46,013 nucleotides of DNA from Planctomycetota bacterium (GCA_029550925.1 JAKPGL010000210.1:1-46013), one strand, 5' to 3'. Positions 16,640 through 25,806 are shown, numbered from the stretch's first letter. A program made the numbers and translations. The notes: a model not told the origin generated them from the letters alone.

Positions 16640-17812
16640 TTACAAAATCCCCGGTTCTTTGACCTCGATGCCTTTCAGGGCCATCTTGAGGGCTTCAGGA
16701 TTCGGCGCCACTTCGATGGCCACCTGCCGATCCACCAATTCCCGCTCCACTAAGTCTTTCAAACTCATGGTGAAATCTTGCATTCCTTCTTTGGCGCCGA
16801 TGCGGATGGCGTCGGCCAGTTTCTCGTCTTGGGATTCCAGGATCAGTTTTTTGATCATCGGAGTAAAGATCATGATTTCCACGGTCGGTACCCGCTGGAC
16901 GCCCGGTTTGATCGAGGGCAGCAGTTTCTGGGCGATGATGGCTTTCATGTTGAAGGCCAAGGCGCTGCGGATGGCCTGATGCATCGCCTCCGGGAATAGG
17001 TCGAGGATACGACCGATGGTGCTCGGCGCGCTGGAGGCGTGGATCGTACCAAAGACCAAGTGGCCTGTTTCCGCCGCCTGAATGGCCGTCTCAAACGTCT
17101 CCCGGTCCCGCATTTCGCCCACCAGCATCACGTCCGGGTCCTCACGCACCGCGTGTTTCATGCCGATCATAAAGTCCTTGACATCCTGCCCGATCTCCCG
17201 TTGGTTGATGATGCACTTGTCTTCGGTGAACGTAAACTCGATCGGGTCTTCCAGCGTCAAGATATGGCCTCGGTAGTTATGGTTGATCCAATCAAGCATC
17301 GAGGCGATCGTGGTGCTTTTCCCCGACCCGGTTACCCCAGCCAGCAGGATCATCCCCTGATCATATTTGCAAAGTTCTTCCAACACCGGGGGCAGATGCA
17401 AGTCGGCGAAATTAGGAATCCAGTTATTCACCCTTCGGGCCACCAGCCCCACCTGCCCCATCTGCTGGAACACGTTCACCCGGAACCGCCACGTCTTGCC
17501 GTCCACTTCGATCGTATGGGCGAAGTCCACCCCGCCGTCTTCGTTGAAAATCCGCCATCGCCGCTCTCGAAGCCGAGGATCCACCTCCAGCATCGGAAAG
17601 ATCAACCGCTGCATTTCCTCGGCGTCGATGGGACCGCGGTTCAAGGGCCGAAGCGAGCCGGCCACCCGCACATGCGGCGGCCGACCTACCTTCAAGTGCA
17701 AATCGCTCCCCTCCAACTTCACCACCGCCCGAAACAGCTTGTCGATCTCCAATTCCTTCAGCTTGCCGAAAGAATACTGATGATTCTTTTCCTCTTCTAC
17801 ATTCGTTGCCAT
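16640..17812 (-). CDS. pilT: Twitching-motility/pilus-retraction ATPase PilT
   Basis: A 390-residue hexameric ATPase that powers type IV pilus retraction. Residues 33-110 form the PAS-like N-terminal domain (GSDLHLKVGRPPHVRV). Walker A GVTGSGKSTT lies near 163. Next come the Asp box ILTLEDPIEF, Walker B VREDPDVMLVGEMRD and the His box GHLVFGTIHA. The C-terminal region continues into the retraction helices. All catalytic residues seen are intact, unlike in the neighbouring PilB-like protein. The start has AAAGGAGG ten bases upstream. A 290-base gap separates it from the PilB-like gene, so a separate promoter is possible there. Confidence 0.95.
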   Translation of the reverse strand: MATNVEEEKNHQYSFGKLKELEIDKLFRAVVKLEGSDLHLKVGRPPHVRVAGSLRPLNRGPIDAEEMQRLIFPMLEVDPRLRERRWRIFNEDGGVDFAHTIEVDGKTWRFRVNVFQQMGQVGLVARRVNNWIPNFADLHLPPVLEELCKYDQGMILLAGVTGSGKSTTIASMLDWINHNYRGHILTLEDPIEFTFTEDKCIINQREIGQDVKDFMIGMKHAVREDPDVMLVGEMRDRETFETAIQAAETGHLVFGTIHASSAPSTIGRILDLFPEAMHQAIRSALAFNMKAIIAQKLLPSIKPGVQRVPTVEIMIFTPMIKKLILESQDEKLADAIRIGAKEGMQDFTMSLKDLVERELVDRQVAIEVAPNPEALKMALKGIEVKEPGIL

Positions 17813-17952
17813 GGCAAAACCGCCTCCTTTGTTCCAAAATCCTGCTGTTACCTGGAAAAAAACTTCCCCGATCTGGTTTTGATCTTTTACCGGTTACGTT
17901 CCTCTTGTCGGGCCGACCCGCCGCAAAAACGCCCCTCGGCCCTTCCGATTTG

Positions 17953-18720
17953 CTACAAACGGACCGGAATGCCCCGGGAGTGCATGTATTGTTTGACTTC
18001 CCGGATGGTGTATTGTCGGAAGTGGAACATCCCGGCGGCCAAAACGGCGTCGGCCCCGCCCTGCAAAATGGCCTCTGCCAGGTGTTCCGGTCGGCCTGCC
18101 CCGCCGCTAGCAATCACCGGAATCCGCACCGTCTCCCTTACCGCCCGGGTCATCTCTAAATCATATCCATTTTGCGTTCCATCGGCATCCATGCTGGTCA
18201 GAAGGATTTCCCCAGCGCCCAGACGCTCCACCTCTCGGGCCCAGGCCGTCGCCTCCAGCCCGGTGGGCGTCCGACCGCCGTGGATGTGTACCTCCCACAT
18301 CGTTCGACCGTTTCGTCGGACCCGTTTCGGGTCGATAGCCACCACAATACATTGGCTGCCAAACCGCCGGGCCGCCTGCCGGACAAATTCCGGGTCCTTG
18401 CAGGCCGCCGAATTGATCGACACCTTATCGCACCCGGCCCGCAGGAGTTCCCGAATATCCTCCAAAGTGCGTATGCCGCCCCCCACCGTAAGCGGCATAA
18501 AACAGACCTCTGCCGTCCGCCGCACCACATCTAGCAGTATCTCTCGGCCCTCGTGGCTGGCCGTGATGTCTAAAAACACCAGTTCGTCCGCCCCCTCGGC
18601 CTCGTACCGGGCAGCCACCTCCACCGGGTCGCCCGCATCCCGAAGATCGACAAACCGAGTGCCTTTCACCACCCGGCCCTGATCCACATCCAGACAAGGA
18701 ATCACCCGCTTGGCCAACAT
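17953..18720 (-). CDS. hisF: Imidazole glycerol phosphate synthase, cyclase subunit
   Basis: A 255-residue (beta-alpha)8 barrel. It converts PRFAR plus ammonia (supplied by HisH) into imidazole glycerol phosphate and AICAR in histidine synthesis. Catalytic Asp is in [15 protein letters not shown] near residue 11, and the second is in VVAIDPKR. The phosphate-binding segments [27 protein letters not shown] and ASGGAG are all present. Start ATG 18720 gives the family length; a 17-residue upstream extension does not match. Other his genes are not in the window. A good promoter precedes it, and pilT follows 140 bases downstream. Confidence 0.96.
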   Translation of the reverse strand: MLAKRVIPCLDVDQGRVVKGTRFVDLRDAGDPVEVAARYEAEGADELVFLDITASHEGREILLDVVRRTAEVCFMPLTVGGGIRTLEDIRELLRAGCDKVSINSAACKDPEFVRQAARRFGSQCIVVAIDPKRVRRNGRTMWEVHIHGGRTPTGLEATAWAREVERLGAGEILLTSMDADGTQNGYDLEMTRAVRETVRIPVIASGGAGRPEHLAEAILQGGADAVLAAGMFHFRQYTIREVKQYMHSRGIPVRL

Positions 18721-18783
18721 CAAACTATCCGCCCATGATTCCGACAAAGGAGTGCCCGCCCCTAGAACCACCCTAAACTATCT

Positions 18784-18812
18784 ACTGTACTCTGCCAAAA
18801 CGACTAGGTCAA
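18784..18812 (-). promoter_or_regulatory. Sigma-70 type promoter upstream of hisF
   Basis: On the minus strand TTGACC (18812-18807) and TACAGT (18789-18784) are spaced by 17 bases, about 65 bases before the hisF start. It could drive hisF and possibly the genes behind it. Confidence 0.5.
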
Positions 18813-18857
18813 CCGATCCGGAACCTGAGTTATCCCGGGTTTAAGATGGAGAATAAT

Positions 18858-19059
18858 TTCAGGGGTAATTATTCAGCCGGGTGCAGAAGTGCCGAGATTT
18901 TTCCGACAGAAATGTCACTGTCGCTTCAGCGGCAGTCCAGGGTCCTATGAGGCGGCTACGTTGTTATTCCTCCCAAGTAGAGGCTGCAAGAAGCCTAGAT
19001 CGGGCGCTCACGCGGCAGCGACAAAGTACTGCATTCGGCTAAAATGTTACCTTCAGGGT
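18858..19059. mobile_element. MITE-like element (copy B)
   Basis: The right end GCATTCGGCTAAAATGTTA (19031-19049) is identical to copy A. The left end TAATTATTCAGCCGGGTGC (18866-18884) matches it at 13 of 19 positions. The target duplication is TTCAGGGG on the left (18858-18865) and TTCAGGGT on the right (19052-19059), again offset two bases from the right repeat. The interior carries the same core as copy C (GGCGGCTACGTTGTTATTCC) between imperfect palindromes. It lies between the hisF promoter and the Gfo/Idh gene. Confidence 0.75.
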
Positions 19060-19173
19060 AAGGGTAGATTGACATTCCTTGCAATGTCAAATATGCTGAG
19101 GTTGCTTCGTTTTGACTGCTTCTCCCCACCTCCCTGCCATTTGGGGACTTCACCGTAAGCACAGGAGAGTCCC

Positions 19174-20562
19174 ATGAAAACCCCACGACGCCTTTTTCTG
19201 CAATCGTCCGCTGCGGCGGCCGCCGCGATGATCGTTCCTCGACACGTACTGGGCGGCCCGAAGTTCGTTCCGCCGAGCGAAAAGGTCCTCATTGCGCTGG
19301 TCGGCGCCGGCGGGCAAGGCCGAACCAACGTGCGTGCCTTGTTTCAAGAACCCGACGCCCAGGTCATCGCCGTGGCCGACCCGATCGAAGCCTTCAGTCT
19401 CGAGGCGTTCTACTACAAGGGGCAGGGCGGACGCAAACCGGTCCGGGCGGAAATCGAGAAGCATTACGGCGAGAAGACCCCCAATTTCCGCTGCGCCGAG
19501 TATGAAGACTTCCGCGTGATGCTCGACAAGGAGAAGGCCGTCGATGCCGTGCTTTGCGCCACGCCCGACCATTTGCACGCCTACGTCTCGGTGCTCTCGA
19601 TGCGCGCCGGCAAGCACGTCTATTGCGAGAAGCCGCTCACGCACAACGTGTGGGAGGCCCGTCTTGTGGCGCGCGTGGCCAAGGAGACCGGTGTAGCAAC
19701 CCAGATGGGCAACTCCGGGCATTCACGCGAGGGTATCCGGCAAACCTGTGAGTGGATCTGGGACGGTGCGATCGGGCCGGTGCGCGAGGTCCACGCCTGG
19801 GTGGGGGCCACCCGATGGAACAAACACCTCACCGGTCGGCCCACCGACTCGCCGCCTATGCCGCCGGGCGTCAACTGGGACCTCTGGATCGGTCCTCGCC
19901 AGCCCCGCCCGTACCATCCCGCCTACACGCCTGTTACTTGGCGCGACTTCTGGGACTTTGGCGGGGGCGGGTTGGCCGACTTCGGCTGCCACGACCTCGA
20001 CGCCCCCTTTTGGGCCTTGGACCTTGCCGAGCCGAAGACGATCGAAGCCCGACCTGCCGGCAACATGAACGACGAAATCGCTCCACACGGCGAGGTCTGT
20101 TATTACCAGTTCGGCCCGCGGGGCGACAAACCGGCGGTCCGTGTTATTTGGTACGATGGGGGCCTCAAGCCGCCGTGTCCCGATGAGATGGGATCACGCC
20201 CGTTGCCCGACCGCGGTGTGCTCTTTGTCGGCGATAAGGGGATGCTCCTGGCCGAGGGCGCCGGCGGCGCTCCCCGTCTGGTACCCTTTGAAAAGACCCG
20301 CGAGTATAAAAAGCCCGCTCCGTCGCTCCCCCGTTCCAAGGGCCATCACCGCGACTGGCTTGATGCGTGCAAGGGCGGTCCAGCGGCCAGCGCGAACTTC
20401 GACTATGGCGCCCGGCTGACCGAACTGGCGTTGTTGGGCGTCGCTTCGTTGCGCACGGGCAAAAAGCTCGTCTGGGACGCTGCAAACATGAAAGCCATAG
20501 GCGAACCTGAGGTGGATGCCATTCTCCGCGGCACGTACCGCAAAGGATGGGAGCTTACGTAA
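19174..20562 (+). CDS. Tat-exported Gfo/Idh/MocA family oxidoreductase
   Basis: 462 residues. A twin-arginine signal (KTPRRLFLQSSAAAAAAMIVP) ends near residue 27. A Rossmann fold follows: LVGAGGQGRTNVRAL for NAD(P) binding, with the conserved CEKPLTHNVWEA at about 155. The C-terminal Gfo/Idh domain follows and includes GGLADFGCHDLDAPFWAL. It probably oxidises or reduces a sugar or inositol derivative in the periplasm-like compartment; the substrate is unknown. AGGAG lies seven bases before the ATG. Its reading frame uses more CGC, GCG and CTC codons than the neighbours, and it sits between two copies of the same MITE, which hints at separate acquisition but does not prove it. Confidence 0.93.
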   Translation: MKTPRRLFLQSSAAAAAAMIVPRHVLGGPKFVPPSEKVLIALVGAGGQGRTNVRALFQEPDAQVIAVADPIEAFSLEAFYYKGQGGRKPVRAEIEKHYGEKTPNFRCAEYEDFRVMLDKEKAVDAVLCATPDHLHAYVSVLSMRAGKHVYCEKPLTHNVWEARLVARVAKETGVATQMGNSGHSREGIRQTCEWIWDGAIGPVREVHAWVGATRWNKHLTGRPTDSPPMPPGVNWDLWIGPRQPRPYHPAYTPVTWRDFWDFGGGGLADFGCHDLDAPFWALDLAEPKTIEARPAGNMNDEIAPHGEVCYYQFGPRGDKPAVRVIWYDGGLKPPCPDEMGSRPLPDRGVLFVGDKGMLLAEGAGGAPRLVPFEKTREYKKPAPSLPRSKGHHRDWLDACKGGPAASANFDYGARLTELALLGVASLRTGKKLVWDAANMKAIGEPEVDAILRGTYRKGWELT

Positions 20563-20628
20563 AGACGCCGCCGACCCGGTTGATGCCGCAAAGGCCTTGG
20601 CGCACAACGAGACTTTTGACTATGGCGG

Positions 20629-21105
20629 TTAGTTCGGGGGAGGATTCCGGTCGGTTCTTCCTTCCGGGGGCAAGGGCGTCCTATCTGCATCGGTTCCCCC
20701 GGATTTTTCGGCGCCGGGAGTTTCTGGTTTTTCACAACTCGTTGCTTCTAAAGAAGTTGCGTCTTCCAGTTCGATGCTTTCCAGGATCAAGTCTTGGCCT
20801 CCCTCCAGGCGAATCTCAGGACTTCCACAGTAGGGGCAGGCCAACACCAGTTCTTCCACAGGGCTGCACCGGGCGCAGGTCTGACAGACACACTGAGCAG
20901 CGGGTTCCTCGATTTCCAATTCTGCGTCGGCCAAAGGAGTGCCCGGCCTGGTCATCTCGAAAGCGAATCGAAAGGCCTCGACCGCCACGCCGGAAAATCG
21001 TCCGATCTGCAAGCGGAGTTTTACCACCCGGCCCTGGCAACCAGCAGCCTCCACCTGCTTCTGTACCTCTTCGATCAATGCTTGCACGATCGACAGTTCG
21101 TGCAT
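20629..21105 (-). CDS. hypA: Hydrogenase nickel-insertion protein HypA-like
   Basis: 158 residues. The N-terminal MHELSIVQALIEEV has the invariant Met-His-Glu nickel-binding start. The zinc site has Cys-x2-Cys at 77-80 and CPYC at 90-93. HypA delivers nickel to [NiFe]-hydrogenase together with HypB. The last ~50 residues are a Pro/Glu/Asp-rich tail beyond the usual ~115-residue length. The gene starts nine bases after the maturation endopeptidase gene, so the two are surely co-transcribed. It converges on the Gfo/Idh gene. No hydrogenase subunit gene is in the window. Confidence 0.92.
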   Translation of the reverse strand: MHELSIVQALIEEVQKQVEAAGCQGRVVKLRLQIGRFSGVAVEAFRFAFEMTRPGTPLADAELEIEEPAAQCVCQTCARCSPVEELVLACPYCGSPEIRLEGGQDLILESIELEDATSLEATSCEKPETPGAEKSGGTDADRTPLPPEGRTDRNPPPN

Positions 21106-21114
21106 TGGGGGGTC

Positions 21115-21597
21115 CTATGGAGATTTCGTCGCATCTATCGGCTGGGAAAGTTTTTCCAATACCGCAGCTACGGCTTTAGGAATGGCCTCGGCCACGGCCG
21201 GCGTACACTGTTCGGAAAAGGTCTGTACATCCTTCGCTTCGATCCCTAGAATCCAGACAGCCTCATCGGGGGGCAGAGCGGCCCCTGCATGTCGGCCCAC
21301 TGCCAAGGCTGTGGCCAAGTTCACATCGTGCGACGAGGCCGTATGCTGGGTCGGAAACTCCTCCAGCGTCAACCACCGCAGGCTGCCCGGCGGCAATCCG
21401 GTAACCATCGCATCGATCAGAATCACCCGGTCATAGCCGATCATCCGTTCCATCAACCGCAAACCGCCCCAATACTCCTCTTCGACCACAATCTCTGGCC
21501 GATCGGCCAACCGGCCCGCCAATACGGCCGCTACCCGCAGCCCTACGCTGTCGTCTCCCACCAACGGGTTCCCTAATCCCAAGATCAACGTCTTCAT
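21115..21597 (-). CDS. Hydrogenase maturation endopeptidase (HyaD/HycI/HoxW family)
   Basis: 160 residues. The family start TLILGLGNPLVGDDSVGLRV carries the metal-binding acidic residue at 16 (Asp, as in HoxW types). A second acidic site is ILIDAMVTG near 62, and a His-rich loop HTASSHDVNL lies near 105. These enzymes cleave the C-terminus of the hydrogenase large subunit after nickel insertion. GGAAG precedes the ATG at a short distance. Directly upstream is MITE copy C, so its promoter may lie in or near that element. The target hydrogenase must be encoded elsewhere. Confidence 0.88.
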   Translation of the reverse strand: MKTLILGLGNPLVGDDSVGLRVAAVLAGRLADRPEIVVEEEYWGGLRLMERMIGYDRVILIDAMVTGLPPGSLRWLTLEEFPTQHTASSHDVNLATALAVGRHAGAALPPDEAVWILGIEAKDVQTFSEQCTPAVAEAIPKAVAAVLEKLSQPIDATKSP

Positions 21598-21623
21598 GGT
21601 CTTCCAGGCGGCTGCAAAATTCG

Positions 21624-21861
21624 TAACATTTTAGCCGAATGCCGAGGAGGCTGATTTTATGGCGGAAATTGCCCGGAATTGTCACTGCCGCTCTAGCGGG
21701 AATCCAGGGTCCTGTGACGCGGCTACGTTGTGATTCCTCCCAAGTAGCGGCTGCAAGAAGCCTAGATTGGGTACCTGCGCGGGAATGACATAATTTGCCG
21801 GAAAAATCTCGAGGTTTGCTAAGAAAATCCCGGCTCTTCTGCACTCGGCTGCATAATTACC
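21624..21861. mobile_element. MITE-like element (copy C)
   Basis: The left end TAACATTTTAGCCGAATGC (21624-21642) is identical to copy A. The right end GCACTCGGCTGCATAATTA (21841-21859) is diverged. It is about 236 bp, longer than A and B because of an additional segment at about 21790-21840, whose reverse complement resembles the left part of copy B and the fragment at 26870-26945. The core and dRS3-like palindromes are as in B. No clear target duplication was found, so it may be rearranged. Confidence 0.65.
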
Positions 21862-22273
21862 CAAAAAAGACTATTTTGGCCCGTGGAAGCGTTTTGGGAA
21901 AGATGGGTCGGCCCATACTCCAAAAGGGCAATCGTCCTCGCCGCGGGCCATTTCTCCCTAGGATGACGTATCTTCTCCCCCCCCATTCCTAGCGGTATTG
22001 TTGCCAAAATAACTCTCTCCTTTTAAGACCGGCAGTTCTGATCGGACGGCTTCTGCCGAGCTGCTGCCGGTACCCAGGCAAAAGCAATGCTCTAAGTAAT
22101 TATTTAACAAGAGCTTAGGAAAACGGCTTTTTTTCTTTTTCGATGGCGGAAAATCTTTACCTATCTATTACACAACTAATACTTAGCCGGAACACCCCCC
22201 AAGCCGAAAACAGGTACAATCTCAATAGTTATGTAGCAAACAAGGTTTTGTATTTTTTACAGAAAGCCCCCTC
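21862..22273 (+). other. Long leader region of the radical SAM gene with a structured segment
   Basis: About 410 bases without a gene. At 22029-22070 CCGGCAG pairs with CTGCCGG and encloses a smaller CGG...CCG hairpin; an AT-rich stretch with T-runs (22128-22140) follows. The segment could be a structured mRNA leader or a terminator. I could not match it to a known riboswitch; no cobalamin-box pattern was recognised although the next gene has a B12-binding-type domain. TACAAT at 22215-22220 is a possible -10 without a convincing -35. Confidence 0.3.
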
Positions 22274-24184
22274 ATGATTCGTCCCAATGTGAATTTGCCC
22301 CAAGTTTCCAGTTCCGAGGCCCAACAGCCGGTCCATCCGTTGGGCCGAGAGGCGAAAGTGCTTCTGACGAGTGTGTTTGGCCCGTATGGCCAGGATGACG
22401 AGTACGGCAGTCGGCGTCTGAACCCGATGGAACTGTATCAAAATCAGGTTACCAGAGAGCAGGGGCCGTTTTCCCTGCGAATGTTCCACCGCAGTTGGGG
22501 GCTGATGATGATTCAGGCGAATATCGAGGCCCCTTGCACGCTCTTGGACTTTCCAACGCTGGATCGGTTTATCGAAGAGATTCGCACCCACCAGTACGAT
22601 ATTGTCGGCATTAGTTCGATCATTCCGAACCTGTTGAAGGTGCGGAAGATGTGCGAGCTAGTCCGGCAGTATTTGCCGGGGGCCAAGATCGTGGTGGGCG
22701 GGCATATTGCCAACATTCCCGATCTGGCCCAGCGGATCGACGCCGACTATATCGTCCGGGGCGACGGGATCCGATGGTTCCGACTGTATCTGGGCGAGGA
22801 CGTAGAGCGTCCGATTCGGCACCCGGAGATACTTTCCGGCTACGGCACCCGCAATATGGGGATCACCGTCAAAGAGAAGCCGGGCGATGTGGCCGCCACG
22901 TTGATCCCGTCGGTCGGGTGCCCGTTTGGGTGTAATTTTTGTTCCACCTCGGCCATGTTTGGCGGCAAGGGGAAATTTGTCAATTTCTACGAAACCGGCG
23001 ACGAGTTATTCGACATCATGGACCAGTTGGCCCGCTCCATGCAGGTCCGATCGTTTTTCGTCATGGATGAGAACTTCCTGTTGCACCGACGGCGGGCGTT
23101 GCGGCTCCTGGAGCTGATGGAACGCCATAATAAGCCGTGGAGTATCAATGTCTTTAGTTCGGCCAATGTGCTCCGAAGTTATACGATCGACCAACTGGTG
23201 CGCCTGGGCGTTTCCTGGGTTTGGATGGGCCTGGAAGGCGAAAACAGCCAGTACGCCAAGTTGCACGGCATTGATACGTTCGACCTGGTCCGCACGTTAC
23301 AGTCTCATGGGATCAAAGTGTTGGGTTCGACCATTTTGGGGCTGGAAAACCATACGCCCGACAACATCGACGCGGCGATCGACTATGCCATCCGGCACGA
23401 TACCGATTTTCATCAGTTCATGCTCTATACTCCGATTCCGGGCACTCCGCTGTATCGGCAGTTGGCCGCCGAGGGTCGGCTCAAACCGGAAGGCTCGTAC
23501 CACATCGGTGACGTACACGGGCAATACATTTTGAACTATTACCATCCCCATATTCCGCCCGGCATGGAGGTGGAGATCGTCCGGCGGGCGTTTGCCCGGC
23601 ATTACCAGACGAATGGGCCAAGCATCGCACGGATCGTACGGACCATGCTATCCGGTTGGCGACGGTATAAGGATTGTCCGGACCAGCGGGTGCGGGACCG
23701 CGTCCGATGGGAATGCCGAGAACTGGGTACGACCTATGTGGCTGTGGCGGCGGCCTGCTATCGGTATTTTGCCGACCAACCCCATTTGCGGGCCAAAATG
23801 GCCGACCTGTTGCACGAGCTTTACAGCGAGTTTGGCTGGAAGGCCCGATTCTATGCGGCTGTGGGCGGACGGTATCTCAGTTGGACGGTCCGTCGGGAAG
23901 AAAAACGATTGGCTGCCGGGTGGACCTACGAACCGCCCACCTTCTACACCTGCAATGAGCCGGCGTTGGAGGAGTTCCGCACAGGAGCAGCACCGGAACT
24001 GGCCCGGTGGGTTCAGCCCCGTACCGCCAGGCCCAGCCAACCAGTCGGGTTCCCCGAAGAACTCCTGCCAAGGGGCCAAGAGTCTGCCCCGCATCTGCCT
24101 AGCCCGGTCGAAGAACTCTTGGCCGGCCCGGCTTCGCCGAAAACCAAAACCCCCAGCAAACCTAAGGTTCCGGTCTCTATCTAA
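22274..24184 (+). CDS. B12-binding-domain radical SAM protein of unknown substrate
   Basis: 636 residues. Residues 28-200 look like the cobalamin-binding-type Rossmann domain (DIVGISSIIPNLLKVRKM, AKIVVGGHIANIP, ADYIVRGDG). The radical SAM barrel follows, with the cluster motif CPFGCNFC near 216-223 and the downstream elements FFVMDENFLLHRRRA, WVWMGLEGENSQYAKLHG and IKVLGSTILGLENHT. The region after about 440 is helical and lineage-specific and ends in a Pro-rich, low-complexity tail. Such proteins do difficult methylations or rearrangements using a 4Fe-4S cluster; this one has no partner gene to suggest a substrate. The canonical DxHxxG signature of cobalamin domains is not evident, so B12 may not be bound. 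The start has a weak AGAAAG. Confidence 0.88.
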   Translation: MIRPNVNLPQVSSSEAQQPVHPLGREAKVLLTSVFGPYGQDDEYGSRRLNPMELYQNQVTREQGPFSLRMFHRSWGLMMIQANIEAPCTLLDFPTLDRFIEEIRTHQYDIVGISSIIPNLLKVRKMCELVRQYLPGAKIVVGGHIANIPDLAQRIDADYIVRGDGIRWFRLYLGEDVERPIRHPEILSGYGTRNMGITVKEKPGDVAATLIPSVGCPFGCNFCSTSAMFGGKGKFVNFYETGDELFDIMDQLARSMQVRSFFVMDENFLLHRRRALRLLELMERHNKPWSINVFSSANVLRSYTIDQLVRLGVSWVWMGLEGENSQYAKLHGIDTFDLVRTLQSHGIKVLGSTILGLENHTPDNIDAAIDYAIRHDTDFHQFMLYTPIPGTPLYRQLAAEGRLKPEGSYHIGDVHGQYILNYYHPHIPPGMEVEIVRRAFARHYQTNGPSIARIVRTMLSGWRRYKDCPDQRVRDRVRWECRELGTTYVAVAAACYRYFADQPHLRAKMADLLHELYSEFGWKARFYAAVGGRYLSWTVRREEKRLAAGWTYEPPTFYTCNEPALEEFRTGAAPELARWVQPRTARPSQPVGFPEELLPRGQESAPHLPSPVEELLAGPASPKTKTPSKPKVPVSI

Positions 24185-24196
24185 GAGATGCTTGCC

Positions 24197-24230
24197 ATAG
24201 GGGAATAGGGCGATTCCCATTTCCCTATTT
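24197..24230 (+). terminator. Probable terminator after the radical SAM gene
   Basis: ATAGGGGAAT (24197-24206) pairs with ATTTCCCTAT (24219-24228) with one G-T pair, followed by a short T-run. It lies 13 bases after the stop codon. Confidence 0.5.
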
Positions 24231-24642
24231 TCACCATCTGCGGAAACATCCGGGCCGATAGGATTCCGTCCCCGGTTCCAGGACTTTCTTGTACCTGTCC
24301 TATGGAATCCCCCCTGCTGGGTAAGTAGAATAAGAGTTTAACTCGGATAGGGGGACCGGGATATTTTTGGAGAACCAGGGCCGATGAATTTTCTCTCTGG
24401 TTCTGCCTGTGGATGGAAAAACCATGGGCGTAGAAGAGCATACTGGATTGGAACCCAGTCTGTTAGACTGGCTTGATCGCCGGGGGACCGGAAATCTCCG
24501 GAAATCTTATAGTCTGACAGACGGTGTTCCATCCAAGGGCCCGCCGAGTTTTTAGTCGCCCAGACGGTTTTGGGACGACTCTCTGACAATCCTTCCTTCC
24601 TTTCCTTCAATCCTTTCCCTGCCAAAAGGAGGAAAATGCATC
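24231..24642. other. Intergenic region before the DUF1080 gene
   Basis: No gene seen. It contains a short hairpin CCAGTCT-GTT-AGACTGG (24455-24471) of the GTT-loop family, a CCGGA-AATC-TCCGG hairpin (24490-24503), a partial GTCTGACAGAC (24516-24526), and the word AATCCCCCCTGCTGGG (24306-24321) shared with the promoter spacer at 45149-45164. No convincing promoter was identified. Confidence 0.4.
24455..24471. repeat. Short hairpin CCAGTCT-GTT-AGACTGG
   Basis: A perfect 7-bp stem around GTT, of the same design as 8899-8913 and 10239-10258 but with a different outer stem. A near copy (CCAGTC-CGTTC-GACTGG) lies at 34967-34983. Confidence 0.6.
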
Positions 24643-25422
24643 ATGGGACGAATCGCTGGAACGGCTCTGTGGAGTGTTTTTATAGGGGCGGGGTGGCTTT
24701 TGGTGGTCGGTGCGGCCATGACGCTGGCAGCCGACTCGGACGCTTGGCTGGATTTAATGCCGCCCGGCAAAGAGTTGGACGCCTGGGAAAGCCCTAACGG
24801 GTGGATCGTGGCCGGCGACGCCCAGTTGGATACTAAGGTCAAGACAGGCCGAAAACTTCAGGCCCTGCCCGGGCACGGAGTGGTCATCAGCTCCTTGGAA
24901 GGGTTGGCTATGGAACGAAACCTGCGTTCCAAACAACAATTCACCGATTTGGAGGTCCACGTGGAGTTTCTCATCCCCAAGGGTTCCAATGCGGGGGTGA
25001 AGTTACAGGGCTTGTATGAGATTCAGATTTTGGACAGTTTCGGCAAAAAGCAGGTTACTGGCGACGATTGCGGCGGCGTCTATCCCCGCGCAGAGCTTAC
25101 TCCTCGGTATCATACGATCGACGAGGGAGTGCCGCCCCGGGTGAATGCGGCCAAAGCCCCCGGCCAGTGGCAGACGCTGGATATTGTGTTTCGTGCGCCC
25201 CGGTTCGATCCCCACGGGAAAAAGGTAGAAAACGCCCGGTTTCTGAAAGTGGTGCTTAACGGCCAGGTGATCCATGAAAATGTAGAACTTCGCTGGCCGA
25301 CCGGGTATGCCTGGCGCGTGGAAAAAGAAAAACCCGAGGGCCCCCTGTTTTTACAGGGGGATCACGGTCCGGTGGCCTACCGGAATGTGCGGGTCCACCC
25401 GTTGCAAGCGTCGGCCCAGTAA
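24643..25422 (+). CDS. Secreted DUF1080 (3-keto-disaccharide hydrolase-like) protein
   Basis: 259 residues with a signal peptide (hydrophobic 8-28, cleavage near TLAA-D). One DUF1080 concanavalin-like domain covers most of the rest: NGWIVAGDAQL near the start, QFTDLEVHVEFLIPKGSNAGVKLQGLYEIQILDS in the middle, and FLQGDHGPVAYRNVRVHPL at the end. Members of this very common planctomycete family include 3-ketoglycoside hydrolases that act on oxidised sugars made by Gfo/Idh enzymes; the activity of this one is inferred. AAAGGAGG lies ten bases before the ATG. Confidence 0.92.
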   Translation: MGRIAGTALWSVFIGAGWLLVVGAAMTLAADSDAWLDLMPPGKELDAWESPNGWIVAGDAQLDTKVKTGRKLQALPGHGVVISSLEGLAMERNLRSKQQFTDLEVHVEFLIPKGSNAGVKLQGLYEIQILDSFGKKQVTGDDCGGVYPRAELTPRYHTIDEGVPPRVNAAKAPGQWQTLDIVFRAPRFDPHGKKVENARFLKVVLNGQVIHENVELRWPTGYAWRVEKEKPEGPLFLQGDHGPVAYRNVRVHPLQASAQ

Positions 25423-25547
25423 CGCCCCCACGAGGCAATTAACCCCACCTGAGTAGGGGGCCTATCGGCCAGCATACTCTCGAAACCTTGGCTTTGAGAG
25501 GCCACTTCTGACGGCAAGAGCCGGTGGGGATATAGGCCAGGATGCCT

Positions 25548-25575
25548 TTGCGCCGTGAGATAGAAGATTTATAAT
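25548..25575 (+). promoter_or_regulatory. Promoter of tRNA-Arg
   Basis: TTGCGC (25548-25553) and TATAAT (25570-25575) are spaced by 16 bases. This places the start about 30 bases before the mature tRNA. Confidence 0.55.
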
Positions 25576-25613
25576 ACATACCTTGTCGAAGCCCACGAGG
25601 ACGGTAGCGACAT

Positions 25614-25687
<74 letters not shown>

Positions 25688-25806
25688 CTGGGGTTGGCTC
25701 TTCATCCTGCAAATCTGGCAGGCCAAGCGATCCGACAAGATAACATCCAATACACTCGAAGACTGCGCTGAGCACGTCGCAGCACGCCTCACCCCAAGGC
25801 AGCCCT

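Noticed and set aside
17039-18682. 547-codon open frame on the plus strand
   Set aside because: It lies fully antisense to pilT and hisF, which have clear family matches. Its product is Arg/Pro/His-rich, as expected for a shadow frame in GC-rich DNA.
20629-21597. A full hydrogenase operon
   Set aside because: Only the HypA-like and endopeptidase genes are present; no large or small subunit or other hyp genes lie within the window.
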